Shown here in pieces: positions 16,081 to 27,400 of a stretch of 64,000 nt of DNA (the stretch's first letter is position 1; every line of letters begins with the position of its first letter). The notes under the pieces are model-generated. The model was not told where the DNA came from. It saw only the letters and a program-made list of their open reading frames with translations, and made no database searches. This DNA comes from CAMEON01 sp045128275 (GTDB lineage Bacteria > Bacillota > Clostridia > Oscillospirales > CAG-272), in NCBI GenBank assembly GCA_045128275.1, contig JBGVRH010000046.1, positions 1 through 64,000 on the forward strand. Direction: 5' to 3'. The position numbers were made by a program, and so were the translations under genes.

Positions 16081-18105
16081 TCACGCTTTGGTCAGCACAT
16101 ACAACAGCCATGCGTAGTATGTGTCTGCCATTTTGAGATAGCCCGAGTCCTTGCTCGGATGACCGTCTGTGACGCGGTAGATTTTCTCGGCGTTTCGTGC
16201 GGATGCGTTGACTTCCTGCTTCGGGAAGTCCCTCTCATAGTCCAAGTTCTCGTACACGGGCACAACGTATACGTTGGGCAACGTGGCGTATTTAGTGCGA
16301 TAAATCTCGTACTGCTTCCGGCAGAGATGCTGGCGGTAGTCCCTCGTGGAGGTGTGCTGTTCTGCGAACTTGCTCCAGTAGTCCTGGCCCACGTTCTGGA
16401 TGGTGTAGTGGAGCAGGATCGGGATGCCAGCGTCGTACTCCCTCACGCGGTTGATGAGCTCGGTCATGCCGTTCTCGGTGCTGGTGTCTGCGCCGAGGCC
16501 GTTGGTGCCCAGGAATATGCAGATAGCGTCCACCGTCTCGCCGCCGTGGTACGTGTCGAAGTAGTGACCGAGGTCAAACTTGCCGTCCGCGTTGCGGAAT
16601 ACATTGCGGGAGGAGTTGAAGTTGTTCATCATGCTGGGGGAAGTGCCAGCATAGTCCCACGTCGCCCAGCCCGAGCGACCCTCGTGCAGAACGGTGAGGG
16701 ACTGCCCGCCGATGGTCACGGTGTCGCTCACGGTGCCCACAGATACGATGCCGCCGTGAGAGAGGTTGTGCTGTAATTCCGCTACCCAGTAGCCCGCGTC
16801 GGTGAAGCTGTCACCGATGATGAGGATTTTTTTCCCCGTCACCGCGGTGTTGGGGATGACGTGCAGGGTCATGGTCTTGCTGGCAAGATCAGCCGCGTCC
16901 GCGTAGCTCATGGGCTTCTTGGCTCTCACGCGGTAGGTCAGCGTGTAGTCCCGCGCGGTGTCGGGCGTGAAGCGGAAGCACTCGGAGAAGTTGTTTGCGG
17001 CCTGATAGACTGTTTTGCCGTCCGCGCCCACATAGGACAGGGTGACGACGATATCGTAGTCGGTATAAGGTCGGTTGCCATGGCAGACGGCGTAGTGATA
17101 TAAGTTGTACTCCTGTCCGACGACGGCCACGTCCTCGTCGTTAAGGATGATCTCCACGGGGCTCTCGCCTCCCGCCTGTACTTGCAGACTCGCGGCGATC
17201 TCCAGGGCCTCCTCCGCGGCGGGGACCTTAATATCAGGGTCCAGCTCATAGGCCGTATCGGGGACGATGAGCTGCTCGGTGTAGGTGATCGGCTCGTCGA
17301 TAGAGATGGCGATGTCCTCGACTGCGCCAGCGGGTATACCACAGATGCGGATGTAGGCAAGGGCGGTCTGTGTACCCTGTACGAAATCTACCGAGCCGAC
17401 CACGCCAGACTCATATCCAGTGGTGTTGGGATTGACGGTATAGCCTACCTTATACCGCGCAATGCCGTCCGCAAACTCGGTGGGATCTTGCGCCTCAAGG
17501 CAGCCTGTGCCTGCCGATCTGGGTGCCGCGGGAAGTACGGGCGACATACCCGCCGCGACCTTTTCGGAATTATACATGGCGATCTTAAAGGCGCCACGGT
17601 TGGCGGTGGTGTGGCTCATGCCTTTGATGCGGATCATCTTGCCCAGAGCGACGGGGATATAAGGGGACAAGACCGAGTTGGTCTTGTCGCCCACGGTCAC
17701 GCCGGCGCCGACAGAGCCTTTCAGGGTCTTTCCAGCCTCCCAGGCGAAGCCCTCCGACTTCTCAATGGGTGTAAAATCGGGTGTCCGCTCAATATAAGGA
17801 TCGCCAGCGCTGACCTCCGTGATGAAGGTGGTCTTGGCGGGGGTGATGGAGCGGTCCGCGATAGTTCCTCCTGCGGCGGCCCCGGGACTCTCGATGGGAT
17901 GCTCGGTCAGGTACTTAAGCACCGCCGCGTAGATCTGCTCGTCGGTGACGGTGCCGCCGTCCAATTCCCCTGCCTCTTTCATAGCCAGGATCACAGCCTC
18001 CACATCACTTCGGATCTGCTCCTCGGATACAGACGGCTTGATTTTCTTTGCGATTGCCAACGCCACCTGCGCCGCGATCGCTCGGACTCTTCCTTCGGTC
18101 AGCAT
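16081..18105 (-). CDS. Phage tail/receptor protein with C-terminal SGNH hydrolase
   Basis: A 674-residue virion protein. The N-terminal ~100 residues are helical and look like a tail-attachment region, the middle is beta-rich, and the C-terminal ~250 residues form a GDSL/SGNH esterase domain. Block I is IIGDSFTDAG (Ser near 433), block III is FLGTNGLG (Asn near 533) and block V is DGHPSK (Asp/His near 650), so the triad appears complete. Such domains deacetylate surface glycans during adsorption. AAGGAGG lies 7 nt before the ATG. It follows the giant gene and a 79-residue gene in the last late operon. Confidence 0.8.
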   Translation of the reverse strand: MLTEGRVRAIAAQVALAIAKKIKPSVSEEQIRSDVEAVILAMKEAGELDGGTVTDEQIYAAVLKYLTEHPIESPGAAAGGTIADRSITPAKTTFITEVSAGDPYIERTPDFTPIEKSEGFAWEAGKTLKGSVGAGVTVGDKTNSVLSPYIPVALGKMIRIKGMSHTTANRGAFKIAMYNSEKVAAGMSPVLPAAPRSAGTGCLEAQDPTEFADGIARYKVGYTVNPNTTGYESGVVGSVDFVQGTQTALAYIRICGIPAGAVEDIAISIDEPITYTEQLIVPDTAYELDPDIKVPAAEEALEIAASLQVQAGGESPVEIILNDEDVAVVGQEYNLYHYAVCHGNRPYTDYDIVVTLSYVGADGKTVYQAANNFSECFRFTPDTARDYTLTYRVRAKKPMSYADAADLASKTMTLHVIPNTAVTGKKILIIGDSFTDAGYWVAELQHNLSHGGIVSVGTVSDTVTIGGQSLTVLHEGRSGWATWDYAGTSPSMMNNFNSSRNVFRNADGKFDLGHYFDTYHGGETVDAICIFLGTNGLGADTSTENGMTELINRVREYDAGIPILLHYTIQNVGQDYWSKFAEQHTSTRDYRQHLCRKQYEIYRTKYATLPNVYVVPVYENLDYERDFPKQEVNASARNAEKIYRVTDGHPSKDSGYLKMADTYYAWLLYVLTKA

Positions 18106-18117
18106 GATGACACCTCC

Positions 18118-18357
18118 TTACGCAAGCTCGGAGCCATCCATGACCGAACGCCACTTCCCTCCTCGGTCGCCGTCGTCATCCAGCAGATACACACTACCGT
18201 CCTCCATGACCGTCAAGGAGGACGCCATCTGGAACTGTCTCGTATCGATCCTCTTTGCCTCGTCCTTGGTCGTGGCATAGACGGTCACATCCTCCAGGAC
18301 CCGCTCACCGTTCTTGCCCGCGCGGCGGATCTCGTTTACATCTTTTCTCACACTCAT
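18118..18357 (-). CDS. Small phage protein of unknown function
   Basis: A 79-residue soluble protein starting MSVRKDVNEIRRAG; the second half (MEDGSVYLLDDDGD) looks beta-stranded. The ATG at 18357 has GGAGG 8 nt upstream. It lies first in the operon opened by the promoter at 18409-18437, before the SGNH tail protein, so it may be structural. Confidence 0.6.
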   Translation of the reverse strand: MSVRKDVNEIRRAGKNGERVLEDVTVYATTKDEAKRIDTRQFQMASSLTVMEDGSVYLLDDDGDRGGKWRSVMDGSELA

Positions 18358-18408
18358 GTGAAATACCTCCTGAAATTCACGCGATCCCATGCCCGACCGC
18401 TCACCCGT

Positions 18409-18437
18409 ATTATAGCAAATACCCTGCGCAGAGTCGC
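18409..18437 (-). promoter_or_regulatory. Late hairpin promoter 3 (tail/lysis operon)
   Basis: Minus strand GCGACT (18432-18437), 17 bp, TATAAT (18409-18414), with GGGG upstream of the -35-like element. A perfect 11-bp stem, ATACCCTGCGC and its complement (18419-18429 / 18442-18452), puts the GCGACT in its loop. The stem may also terminate the giant gene ending at 18469. It matches the promoters at 37516 and 42438. Confidence 0.6.
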
Positions 18438-18468
18438 CCCCGCGCAGGGTATCGTGTTGTGTGTCGGT

Positions 18469-21400
18469 TTAATGCCAGGGCGTATCCTTCAAGGTGCTTT
18501 CGGAGTACCCCATAGCCAGATACAAAGCGTCCTTCTTGCGGTCGGAGATCCGCAGGCTGCCGATGTACTCGGCCACCTTATCCCGCTTGGAACCGCTCAC
18601 GGTCTGGCCGTTCCTGTCCTTGTCGGACTCGGCCTCCCTCCAAAACTGCTTGACCTTGGCATAATCGGTGAGAGACACCCCCGCCGATTTGACGTCATCA
18701 TATCCCGTGGTTTGACGGTACCGCTTGGAGCTGTAACCGTGCAAGCCCAGAATGTAGTTCTTCGCCTCGATCAACGCCTGGTCTCTGGCGACCTGCAAGG
18801 CCTCGCCCCTCTGCTCCTCGGTCAGATTCCCCGCAAGAGCCTTGGTGGCGTACTTCCAATACAAATCGTTATACTTGCCCTGGAACTCGATATATTCCTC
18901 GGCATCCAGAGCCAGTTCCTCGTCAAAGACCCCGTTCTCGCCGTACTTGATGAAGGTCTGCATGACCCCGGGCATGACCGAGGTGTCCCCCGTCGCCCTC
19001 ACGTAGGACTCCAGCTCATCCTGACCGGCTACCTTGCCCCCCGACTCCATGACCGAGAGGAAGGACTCCACGTGCTCCAGAGCCCGCAGACGGTCATCCT
19101 CGGCCTGCTTCCCGTCCTCGGTCGCCTTGGCCAGCTTGCCGTAGCGGGAGTAGAAGGAAGTGGCGGTTTCGTACCACTTGTAGGTGATCTTCTTGTCAGG
19201 ATCTTCGGGATCCGAATTGTACGCCAGCATAGCCGCTTCCCTGCCGTCGTAGAGGCGGTTGGCCACGTCGGTAGAGTAGGCGCTGTTGCGAACAATGGAA
19301 CTGCCAAAGCCCACCGTCACGTCACGGTAATCACCGTTCAGCGGCAGAAGTGACTTGTGAAGCTCCCAGTAACCGCCCAGCACCGACTCACCGAAGTGGT
19401 CAATGCCCACGGGAGAGAGACCCAGCCCGCGTCCCAGAGCGGTATTACCCAGCCAGTACGCCAGAAGCGACGTGCTCTGCTTGTACTGATCCTCGGGCAG
19501 TACGTCCTCCAGATAGGAGGGGATAATGGGCTGACCCAGGAAGTTTTTGTTGGCGTAGATCTCCACGGCGGGGCCGATGATACCAATGGAGCTCAGCGCG
19601 CCGAAGGTCGCGTCCTCCAGCCCGTCGCTCGGGATCTGCAAAACATCCGACACAATGGGCGGTGCCAGCGTACCGATGGCATACTCCCCGAACTCATCAT
19701 AGGCGTGCTCGTCGCCGAGGATGTAGTCAAGCCCCCGTTCCAGACCGGATTGAAGCACCGTCAGCTCGCGGGGCTTGGGTATGGTGATGAACTTGTGGGA
19801 TCCCGGGAGGGGGATGCACCAGAAATTGTTTTTGGTGTACGTGGACAGACGGTCGTAGTCCTCCTTGTCCATCTGCCGCAGGATCTGGGCCAGAGCCACA
19901 CCGATTACCGCGGAGACCAGCGTAAGAACCGCTCTCTGCTTGATGAGCTGCTTGCGTGCCTCACCGTGTACCACCTGCATATTCCTGTCGATCTGCTGGC
20001 CCGTGTAGTACCGAACCATACGGTCGATACCCTGCACAGAGGCGTTGAAGAACGGGATCACCTTGGTCAGATCCTTGGAGACGGTACCGCCCCGCTTGAA
20101 GTTCACGGTCAGATCCATCGCCCGATAAAAAGCGTAGGAGGGATCCGCACCGCTCTCACGGTAGAGCTTGTAGGCCGCGTAACGGGGGCCCTTCTCAATG
20201 GCCTCGGACACGCAGGACACGAAGCGGAAGGGGGACAGCTTGGTGCTCACACTCTTCTCGATCTCCTTCTGTACTCGCAGGGATGCGCGCTTATCGCTTG
20301 CCCACAGAGCCGAGTCGGAACCGCCCAGAGCCATCATCTCCTTCCAGTAAACGTCCTCCGATCCGTGACCATAGGTGTCCCTGAAGGAGGAAACAAAGGA
20401 CTTGCCGTAACCCTTGATGAGGGACACCCATCGACGAGCGACCTCCTTGTGCACCGTCTGGATGCCGTCGCGGCTCAGGTAGTTAATATCCCCCATGAGG
20501 TAGGTACCCGCCGCCTGAATGTCGCGGAAAATGTTGGAGCGGAGAGACCAGGCCAGATTGTTCCCCGTCAGCGCACCCACTTGGAAGCGGGTCAGTTTCT
20601 CCACCAGCTTCAATACGGCGTTGCGGGTCTCACCCTGAAGCCCGGCCACCACCTCGAACAACTCGCGGTTGTTGACCTGCCACAGCTCGGCCTTACCATT
20701 CCGCAGAACCGTGATCTCGTCAGGCTCTCCGGGCTTGGCCTTGCGGGTGAACCGCTCCATGGTGTCGTCGAAATACTTATTGACCAGCTCCATGACGGCC
20801 ATAGACAGATCGCTGTCCATACCGTTCTCCATCATATCCTCCAGCATGGAGTCCTTGGCCGCCGTCGTGTCCACCGACTCACGCTTGACGTGAGCGGGGA
20901 TCTTCTCCATCAGGAAGGAAGAATCGGGCATAGCCTTCAGGGCCTCCGTCAGCGAAAGCATCACGCGGTTGCGGTGGGAGATAGAGACCAGATTGGTCAG
21001 AGTGGTCACAATGCTGTCCACCGGTGCCACAATATCGCGGGTAGAACCCACGGCGCGGTGCCAGGGACTCTTTTGGTTCGCGTAGGACTTCTTGGCAGCC
21101 TTGCCGCCGGTACGGATCTTATCGTCCATGACGCGCTGGAGCGGTACGTAGTTGTTCCACCGCTTGCCCCATTCGTCCGCCATGGAAGCCGACACGATTC
21201 CGGTCTGGACAGCCCAGGTCTTCAGCATGGAGGTCTGGAACTCGTAGAGCCGCATCGCCATGTCCGCAAACTCGGGATATTCTGCCTCCAGCTCGGCCTG
21301 GCGGGATTCGCAGTATTCAGGGGTATCCAGTCGGGGATCCCCGAAGATCTTCATGCCCTCAGCCATACGCTCGGGGGCGTGTCGGATCACCAGATACTCG

Positions 21401-24400
21401 TTGAAAGCGTCGTACTTGGTGTAGTCCATCTTACTGAAAAACCGCTTGCCCTTGCGCTCCTCGGTGTACAGAGGCTTCAGGATGGCTCCCAGAGACTCGC
21501 CAACCACCTTACCGTCAATGTCACACAGCTCGGCATCCACGGCGTTGGCAAAGGCCACACCGCCCGCGTAAGCCGCGTTCTGGGCGTACACGTAGGCTTC
21601 GGCGTTACCGTTCCCGGCGCGGGCGATCTCGTACAGCAGATAGTTTCGATCCACCCAGTGGGTCATGAATCGGGCGTACCAGCTCTTGCCGATGTCCTGA
21701 GCGGTCACCCCCTCGCGGAGGATCCTCGTCTGTTCGGTGATACTCGCCCGGATAGTATCCTTGGTGTCGGTCATAAGCTCCCCGCGGTACTCCTTATCCC
21801 ACAGGGCGCGGGCGGCGGCGGAGGTGAACTGAAAGAACTCCTCAATAAAGGCCCTCTGCCGATGGATCGATTTGGAAGACGCTACACTAAGATCGTGATT
21901 CAGCGCGTAGATCACGTCGGATACTTCCTTCAGATCAGCGAGAGTCTTCTTGTCCATAACAGTTTCAAAGCGGTAGAACAGACTGTTGGCAGACACCTTA
22001 CCTTCCGCATCACGTCCGAAATCCAATTCAGCACCGTCACGGTCAAGCAGGTACCGGCGCAGAAACTCCGCAAAGCCCTCGGAGGCTCGAAGCTCCTCCT
22101 TGTATGCTTCTCTCATCTCGGGAGTCAAAACCGCCTCCAGAGCGGTACGGTTCCGCTTCTCAAAATCGCCCAGACCAAACTCTCGCTCCAGATGGTGCCC
22201 CAGCTCATGAGCGATACCGGGAAGATCTCCCGCCAGCTTGACCCGCATTCCGCCGGTCTTATTGTCATACTCACCGTCGGTGTTCCGCGTGCGCAAATGT
22301 CCGAAGGTAATGTGTACCCCGAACCGCTCTTGGATCAGAGAGGTAAGCTCGGACAGGCTTACGGGTTCCACATCGGAATGATCCACGTTTCGTTCCCCGT
22401 CGGGGATCTCGGCGTGAGTCCATTCGGATTCATTGCGAGGAGAGATAGCGGCGCGAGATTTTGAATTTCCGAACGAACTGTTATCTCCATTGTTCGTATC
22501 ATTGAAACTCGCCTCATCCTCTGCCAAAGCGCGCCGTTTCGCCTCGAGCTGCCTTTCATCCAGAAAACCATCGGGCAAATATTTCAGAAAACTTTCGTCC
22601 AAAGGGTTGATTTTTGAAAAGAGCTGTGCTATACTGATAGCAGACGAGGGAGCAGCTTGGGTAACGCCGTTTTCGGTATTCCCTTCTGTGACGATCTCGT
22701 CTTTTTCAATGCTCTCCAAGGCAACTGCCACATAGAGGGCATTTTTTTGTTTCTCGCTGACAAATTCCTTGATGGCCAACTTAACGGGAATCACACGGTC
22801 TCCGTCACGGAATGCGCTGACAAGCACATACATGTTTTTCAGATTGGGATCCGTTTTGTATTGCCCGTTTCTGTTGTGCACCTCAACGCCTACAGCGTTT
22901 GCGATCACATCATCAAAGCAAGAAAGCATTTTTGCGAAATCGTCGTATCTCCTCTTTTGCTTGCTGACGCTCTCCTTCAAGTTCCCTCCGGAAAATTGGA
23001 ACTCCAATTCAACGTCATCGTTTTTGTAGAGCTTATCAAACAAGCCAAACTCAGAACCGATCTTTTTCAACAAAGCACGTTTTTCACCGTAACTGAGTGC
23101 AAAAAAGCCTTGCAAGTACGCCTCGGAATCCGCATCGAAATGAACCGTCCTCAACCTGTCGCGGTCAACCTCGGCAGAAAGAACCATGTGCCGATCCTTC
23201 AGTATCTCATACCGCTCACCGTCGCTCATACCGGCGGTGATTTTTTGCTTTTGAACCGAGGAAACAGACTTCTTCGCCCTCAACCCCTCCGTCCCGGATT
23301 CCTCCTTAACGGACACTCGCGCACCATCGCGGATAAGCTTATCCAGCATAGCGGCACCCTTCTCGCCCACGGGGATGAAGTACCGGTATTCCGACCCGAT
23401 CTTCTCCTCGATCACTCCGGCCATGTCGTACATAGCCTGCTGGCGTCTCTTGCCCACGATCTCGATACGGTTCTCACCGCTCACGCGGGCACGCTCCAGC
23501 TCGTAACCGGAGTACATCTTCTCGACCGTGACCACACGCCCCTCACCGATCACCGTGTTCACGATCTGCTCGCCCGTCAGCTTCTCGGCCTTGCGGCTCT
23601 GACCGAACTGACGGAGCAACTGGTCAGCCTGCGTCTGGTTGATGACCCGCCCCAGGTACCGCTCACCGCTGTCCAGCGTGATCCGCTGAACCTTGATGTT
23701 GGCATCCGAAAGGCGATCCCAGATGGGGAGAAGGGCACCCGTCACCATATAGGTGTCACGCACGTCGTATTCGGGCATGGCGGCCACAGCCTCGTCCCAC
23801 GCGGCCTCCATATCGTCAGCCGATACACGGGTGTACTTCCGCAGGGTCGCGGCGTCAATGACACCGTGCCGCCCCACGTTGGGGGACTGCACACGGTACC
23901 GCTTGGTCACGGCACCGTTCATCTCGGTCTTGTCTGCCAGCGCGAAAATGGCGCGGGCTTGCCCCTTTGTGTCGCGGTATATACCGAGGAAATCGTTCGC
24001 GGTTTTCTGGATCCGCTTCACGGAGGGCTCAATGCGGGCCTTGGTGTAGGTCTTGATGCGAAGGAACTTGGTAGGCTCTCCCCCGTTCTCGTACTCGCGG
24101 ATGATCTTCTCCTCCACCAGCTCGGCACGGTCGGCGCGCACGTTCTCCATGCCCCGATCCAGTTCCCCTCTCTGCTCGGCCTCCTCGGTGAACTGGGTCA
24201 GCAGATCCACGAAGTGCCCGAACAGAGCATTCTGCTCGTCGAAGCGCAGGGAAAGCACGCGGTTGAGGAATAGCGACACGTCCATCATGTCAGAGGACTC
24301 CACGTTGAGGTAGCCCTCCTGAGTGTAGAGCTTGCGCTCCAAGCCCAGCTTGCGGATGATCGAACGCCCCGAGAACTCGGGGTATGCGCCCCGATCCAGC

Positions 24401-27400
24401 ATACGGTAGAAGGTGAACAGGGTCTGCGCCGCCAGATCGGATTCCAGATTGTCGGCGGCCGAGAAGAATCCCGAGCCGGCCTGTCTCTGTCCCTTGGTCA
24501 TGGCTCCCAGGTTGTCCAGACGCTTGGCGATAGTGCTGATGAAGCGCGCCTGTCCCGAAATATCCGTGGTCACCAGCTTGTAGGTAGGCGCGGAGACCTG
24601 ATTGGAGCGGTGCGTCCGCCCGAAGCCCTGCACCGCCTTGGTGGCGTTCCAGCCGGGCTGAATGAGGTAATGGATGCGCTTCTGCTGATTCTTGGCCGCA
24701 CGGTCGGCGTGGTAGGACTTACCCGTACCGCCTGCGTCGGAAAACACCAGTATGCGCTTGTCGCCGTTCTGGAAGGCCTCCACGTCGGCAGAGTTCGCCG
24801 CCTTGCCTCGCTTCTGATCTACCAGATGCAGATCCCCATGCTCGTCGGGCAGAGGAACCACGCGGGAGGATCGGCCGGTGATCTCGGCCACGTTGTCCAC
24901 GCCAAAAGCGCGGTACAGCATATCCAGAGGATTGTCGGGGATGGACAGAGCTTGGATCTGGGAGATCAGATCGTCCCGCATGGCCACAGCCTTTTGAGAG
25001 ATCACGGGATTTCCGTCCGCGTCCTTGACCTCGCGGGAACGCTTGTTCCCGTCCTCGTCCATATACTCCTCGTAGCGGGTAATGGGGAAGGCATTCGTGA
25101 GATAGTCGATCAGGATGTTACGCGGCGAGAAGTCCAGCTCCTCCAGATCCGCGTCGGTCTCCTTGGCGGCGGCCTTGGTACGGTTCTCCTGGGCCTCGTT
25201 GGTGTTGACGATCTGAAGCACACAGGAATGCCCGGCATCCAGCTCGCGCTGAATGTCCTCGATCACCGAAGGCATGGACAGAGCGCAGAGGATCTGCTGA
25301 TAGAACCGCTGAAGGCTCCCATACAGACCGCTCAGGTACCGCCCACGTGCCTTGCCGTCCTTGACCGCTCCGGTCACCACCATAGCGTTCTCCACGTTCT
25401 GCATGACGATCTGCCAGGCGTCCGACATCTTGTCATACATATCCTTCTGCTGGCGGGTGAGCTTGTGGCGGAGGGTATCGTACTGCACCCCGTCATAGGA
25501 AATAGAGCGGGCATTGTAAACCCCCATCGCCTTCATGTCGCGGGCGACCAGCTCCATACCGGCGGTACCTGCCTGCATGAGCTTGTCCAAAAACGTCTCA
25601 CGGTCGCGGAAGGAGGTTTCCTCCCCCCACAGGCCCAATCGCTCGGCATAGGCCAGCTCGCCCACGCTGGTGGCGGCGGTGGCCGATACGTAGACCACGC
25701 GGGCCTTGGGCAGTCTGCGCTGAAGCTCCAGCCCCGCCAGGGCCTTGGCCGCGGGCTTCTGCTGCCCCCAGCCGCCCTTCTTGGGAATGGCGTTGGCCAT
25801 GTTGTGGGCTTCGTCGAAGGCGATCACACCGTCGAAGTCCTCCCCCAGCCACGCCACGATCTTATCCAGATTGGTGGCCTTGTCCTTGGAGGATTTGGTG
25901 GGCTTTGCGCCGAGGGTGGAATAGGTGGTAAACAGGATCCCGTCGCTCCTGGCGCGCTTGTCCGCCTTGCTCCGCTCGTAGAGCATCACGTCAGCCTTGT
26001 CACCGCCGACCGCCGTCCAGTCGCGGATAGCGTCCTCGTACAGAGGGGAGTTGTTGGAGACCCACACGGCGCGCTTGCGCCCCTGGGCCAGATTATCCAT
26101 GATGATACCCGCGATCTGCCGTCCCTTGCCCACGCCGGTACCGTCGCCGATCAGGTAGCCCTTGCGGGTACCGTTCGGGAGGGTCTGCTCGTGCGCCTGT
26201 CCGGCATACACGATATTCACCATCTGCTCCCCCGACCAAACGCCGCGGTTGATGGCATCCTGGGGCAAATGGGGCTTGTAGGTGGCCTTGGGAGCCTGCA
26301 CAGAGGCCATAGCCGAGGACTCCACCAGTACGGCAGGGTGCGCCTTCAAGCCCTTCACGGGCAAGGCAGGGGCCACGTAGTCGGAATATACGCCGGTGTC
26401 CTTGGGCTTCTTCTTGGAAGTCCCCGCCTTGTAGTCCTTGGCAGGGGCAGGAGCGGACTCGGGAGCGGGAGCGGTTACGTCCTCAGCTCGGGCATTCCCC
26501 CGTCGCTGATCCACGCCTCGTAGTTGTCCAACATCGCCACCGCCAGATTCTGCATGATCTGACGCGGGGCTTTCTGCTCCTGCGCGTACTCGGTCAGAGT
26601 CGGATTCTCCGCTCCGTCCAGTCCGCTGGGATCGGGGCTGTTCCATGTCTCGCCCTCCTGCGGCTCGGTCATGAGGATCCGATACTGCGCCGCGGGAGGC
26701 AGACCCTCCACCGCCTCCATGAGTGCCGTCATGGACTCCTGCGGAACCTCCGCCCACAGGTACGCCAGCACCTGCATGGGGATCACCGACAGCTCGCTCG
26801 GCTCCCGATACCCGGGGATCCGCGCGAACACCGCCTGTATCGCCTGCGAGGCCTCGGTCTGATTCAAAGCCCGCACGACCGCTCTGTCTTGCATCTCGTA
26901 CTCCTTTCAGCTTCTCGGGAAGCTCTTTGAGGTTGGTAAAGGTACCCGTCACCGTCTCCCCCGTGTGCGCACCGACCTTGTCGATCACCACAATGCGGAC
27001 GTTGAAATCGGTGCCGTATTTCCGATAATTCTTGCCGTCGATCACTACGTTGGCGCGGACGGTGTAGTCCTTCTTCAGCTTGCGGATCCACGCCGTGAAC
27101 TGCTTGGAGTCCACGCCGTCCCGACCGGCACCGAGAACCGTCACAAGACGGCCTCCGTCGGTCAGCTTCTCCAAAGCGGCCTCCACGTGCTCAAAGGACG
27201 TGGCCGTGTTCGCCGCCATGCCGGTGGTCGCCTGGGAGGAGAAGGGCGGATTCATGAGGACGACAGAAGGAGACACACTCGCCAGAGCGGGAACGTCCTG
27301 CACGTAGCGCGCGTCCTCCCCCGTCATGAGATCGAAGCCCATGTGAGAGAGCACGCCCCGACGCCGCTCATCCAGCTCGTTGACCGCTACCGTCGCGCCC

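Noticed and set aside
17182..22464. Long rightward open frames (over 700 and 1000 codons) across 17182-22464
   Set aside because: They lie antisense to the tail and giant genes, have no ribosome sites, and read as His/Leu/Gly-rich shadow sequence caused by GC-biased third positions.
26475..26894. Reading the two-frame region of the giant gene as a pair of sequencing errors
   Set aside because: Two compensating indels exactly bracketing a gene with a perfect ribosome site and its own stop are less likely than genuine overlap, though resequencing would settle it.
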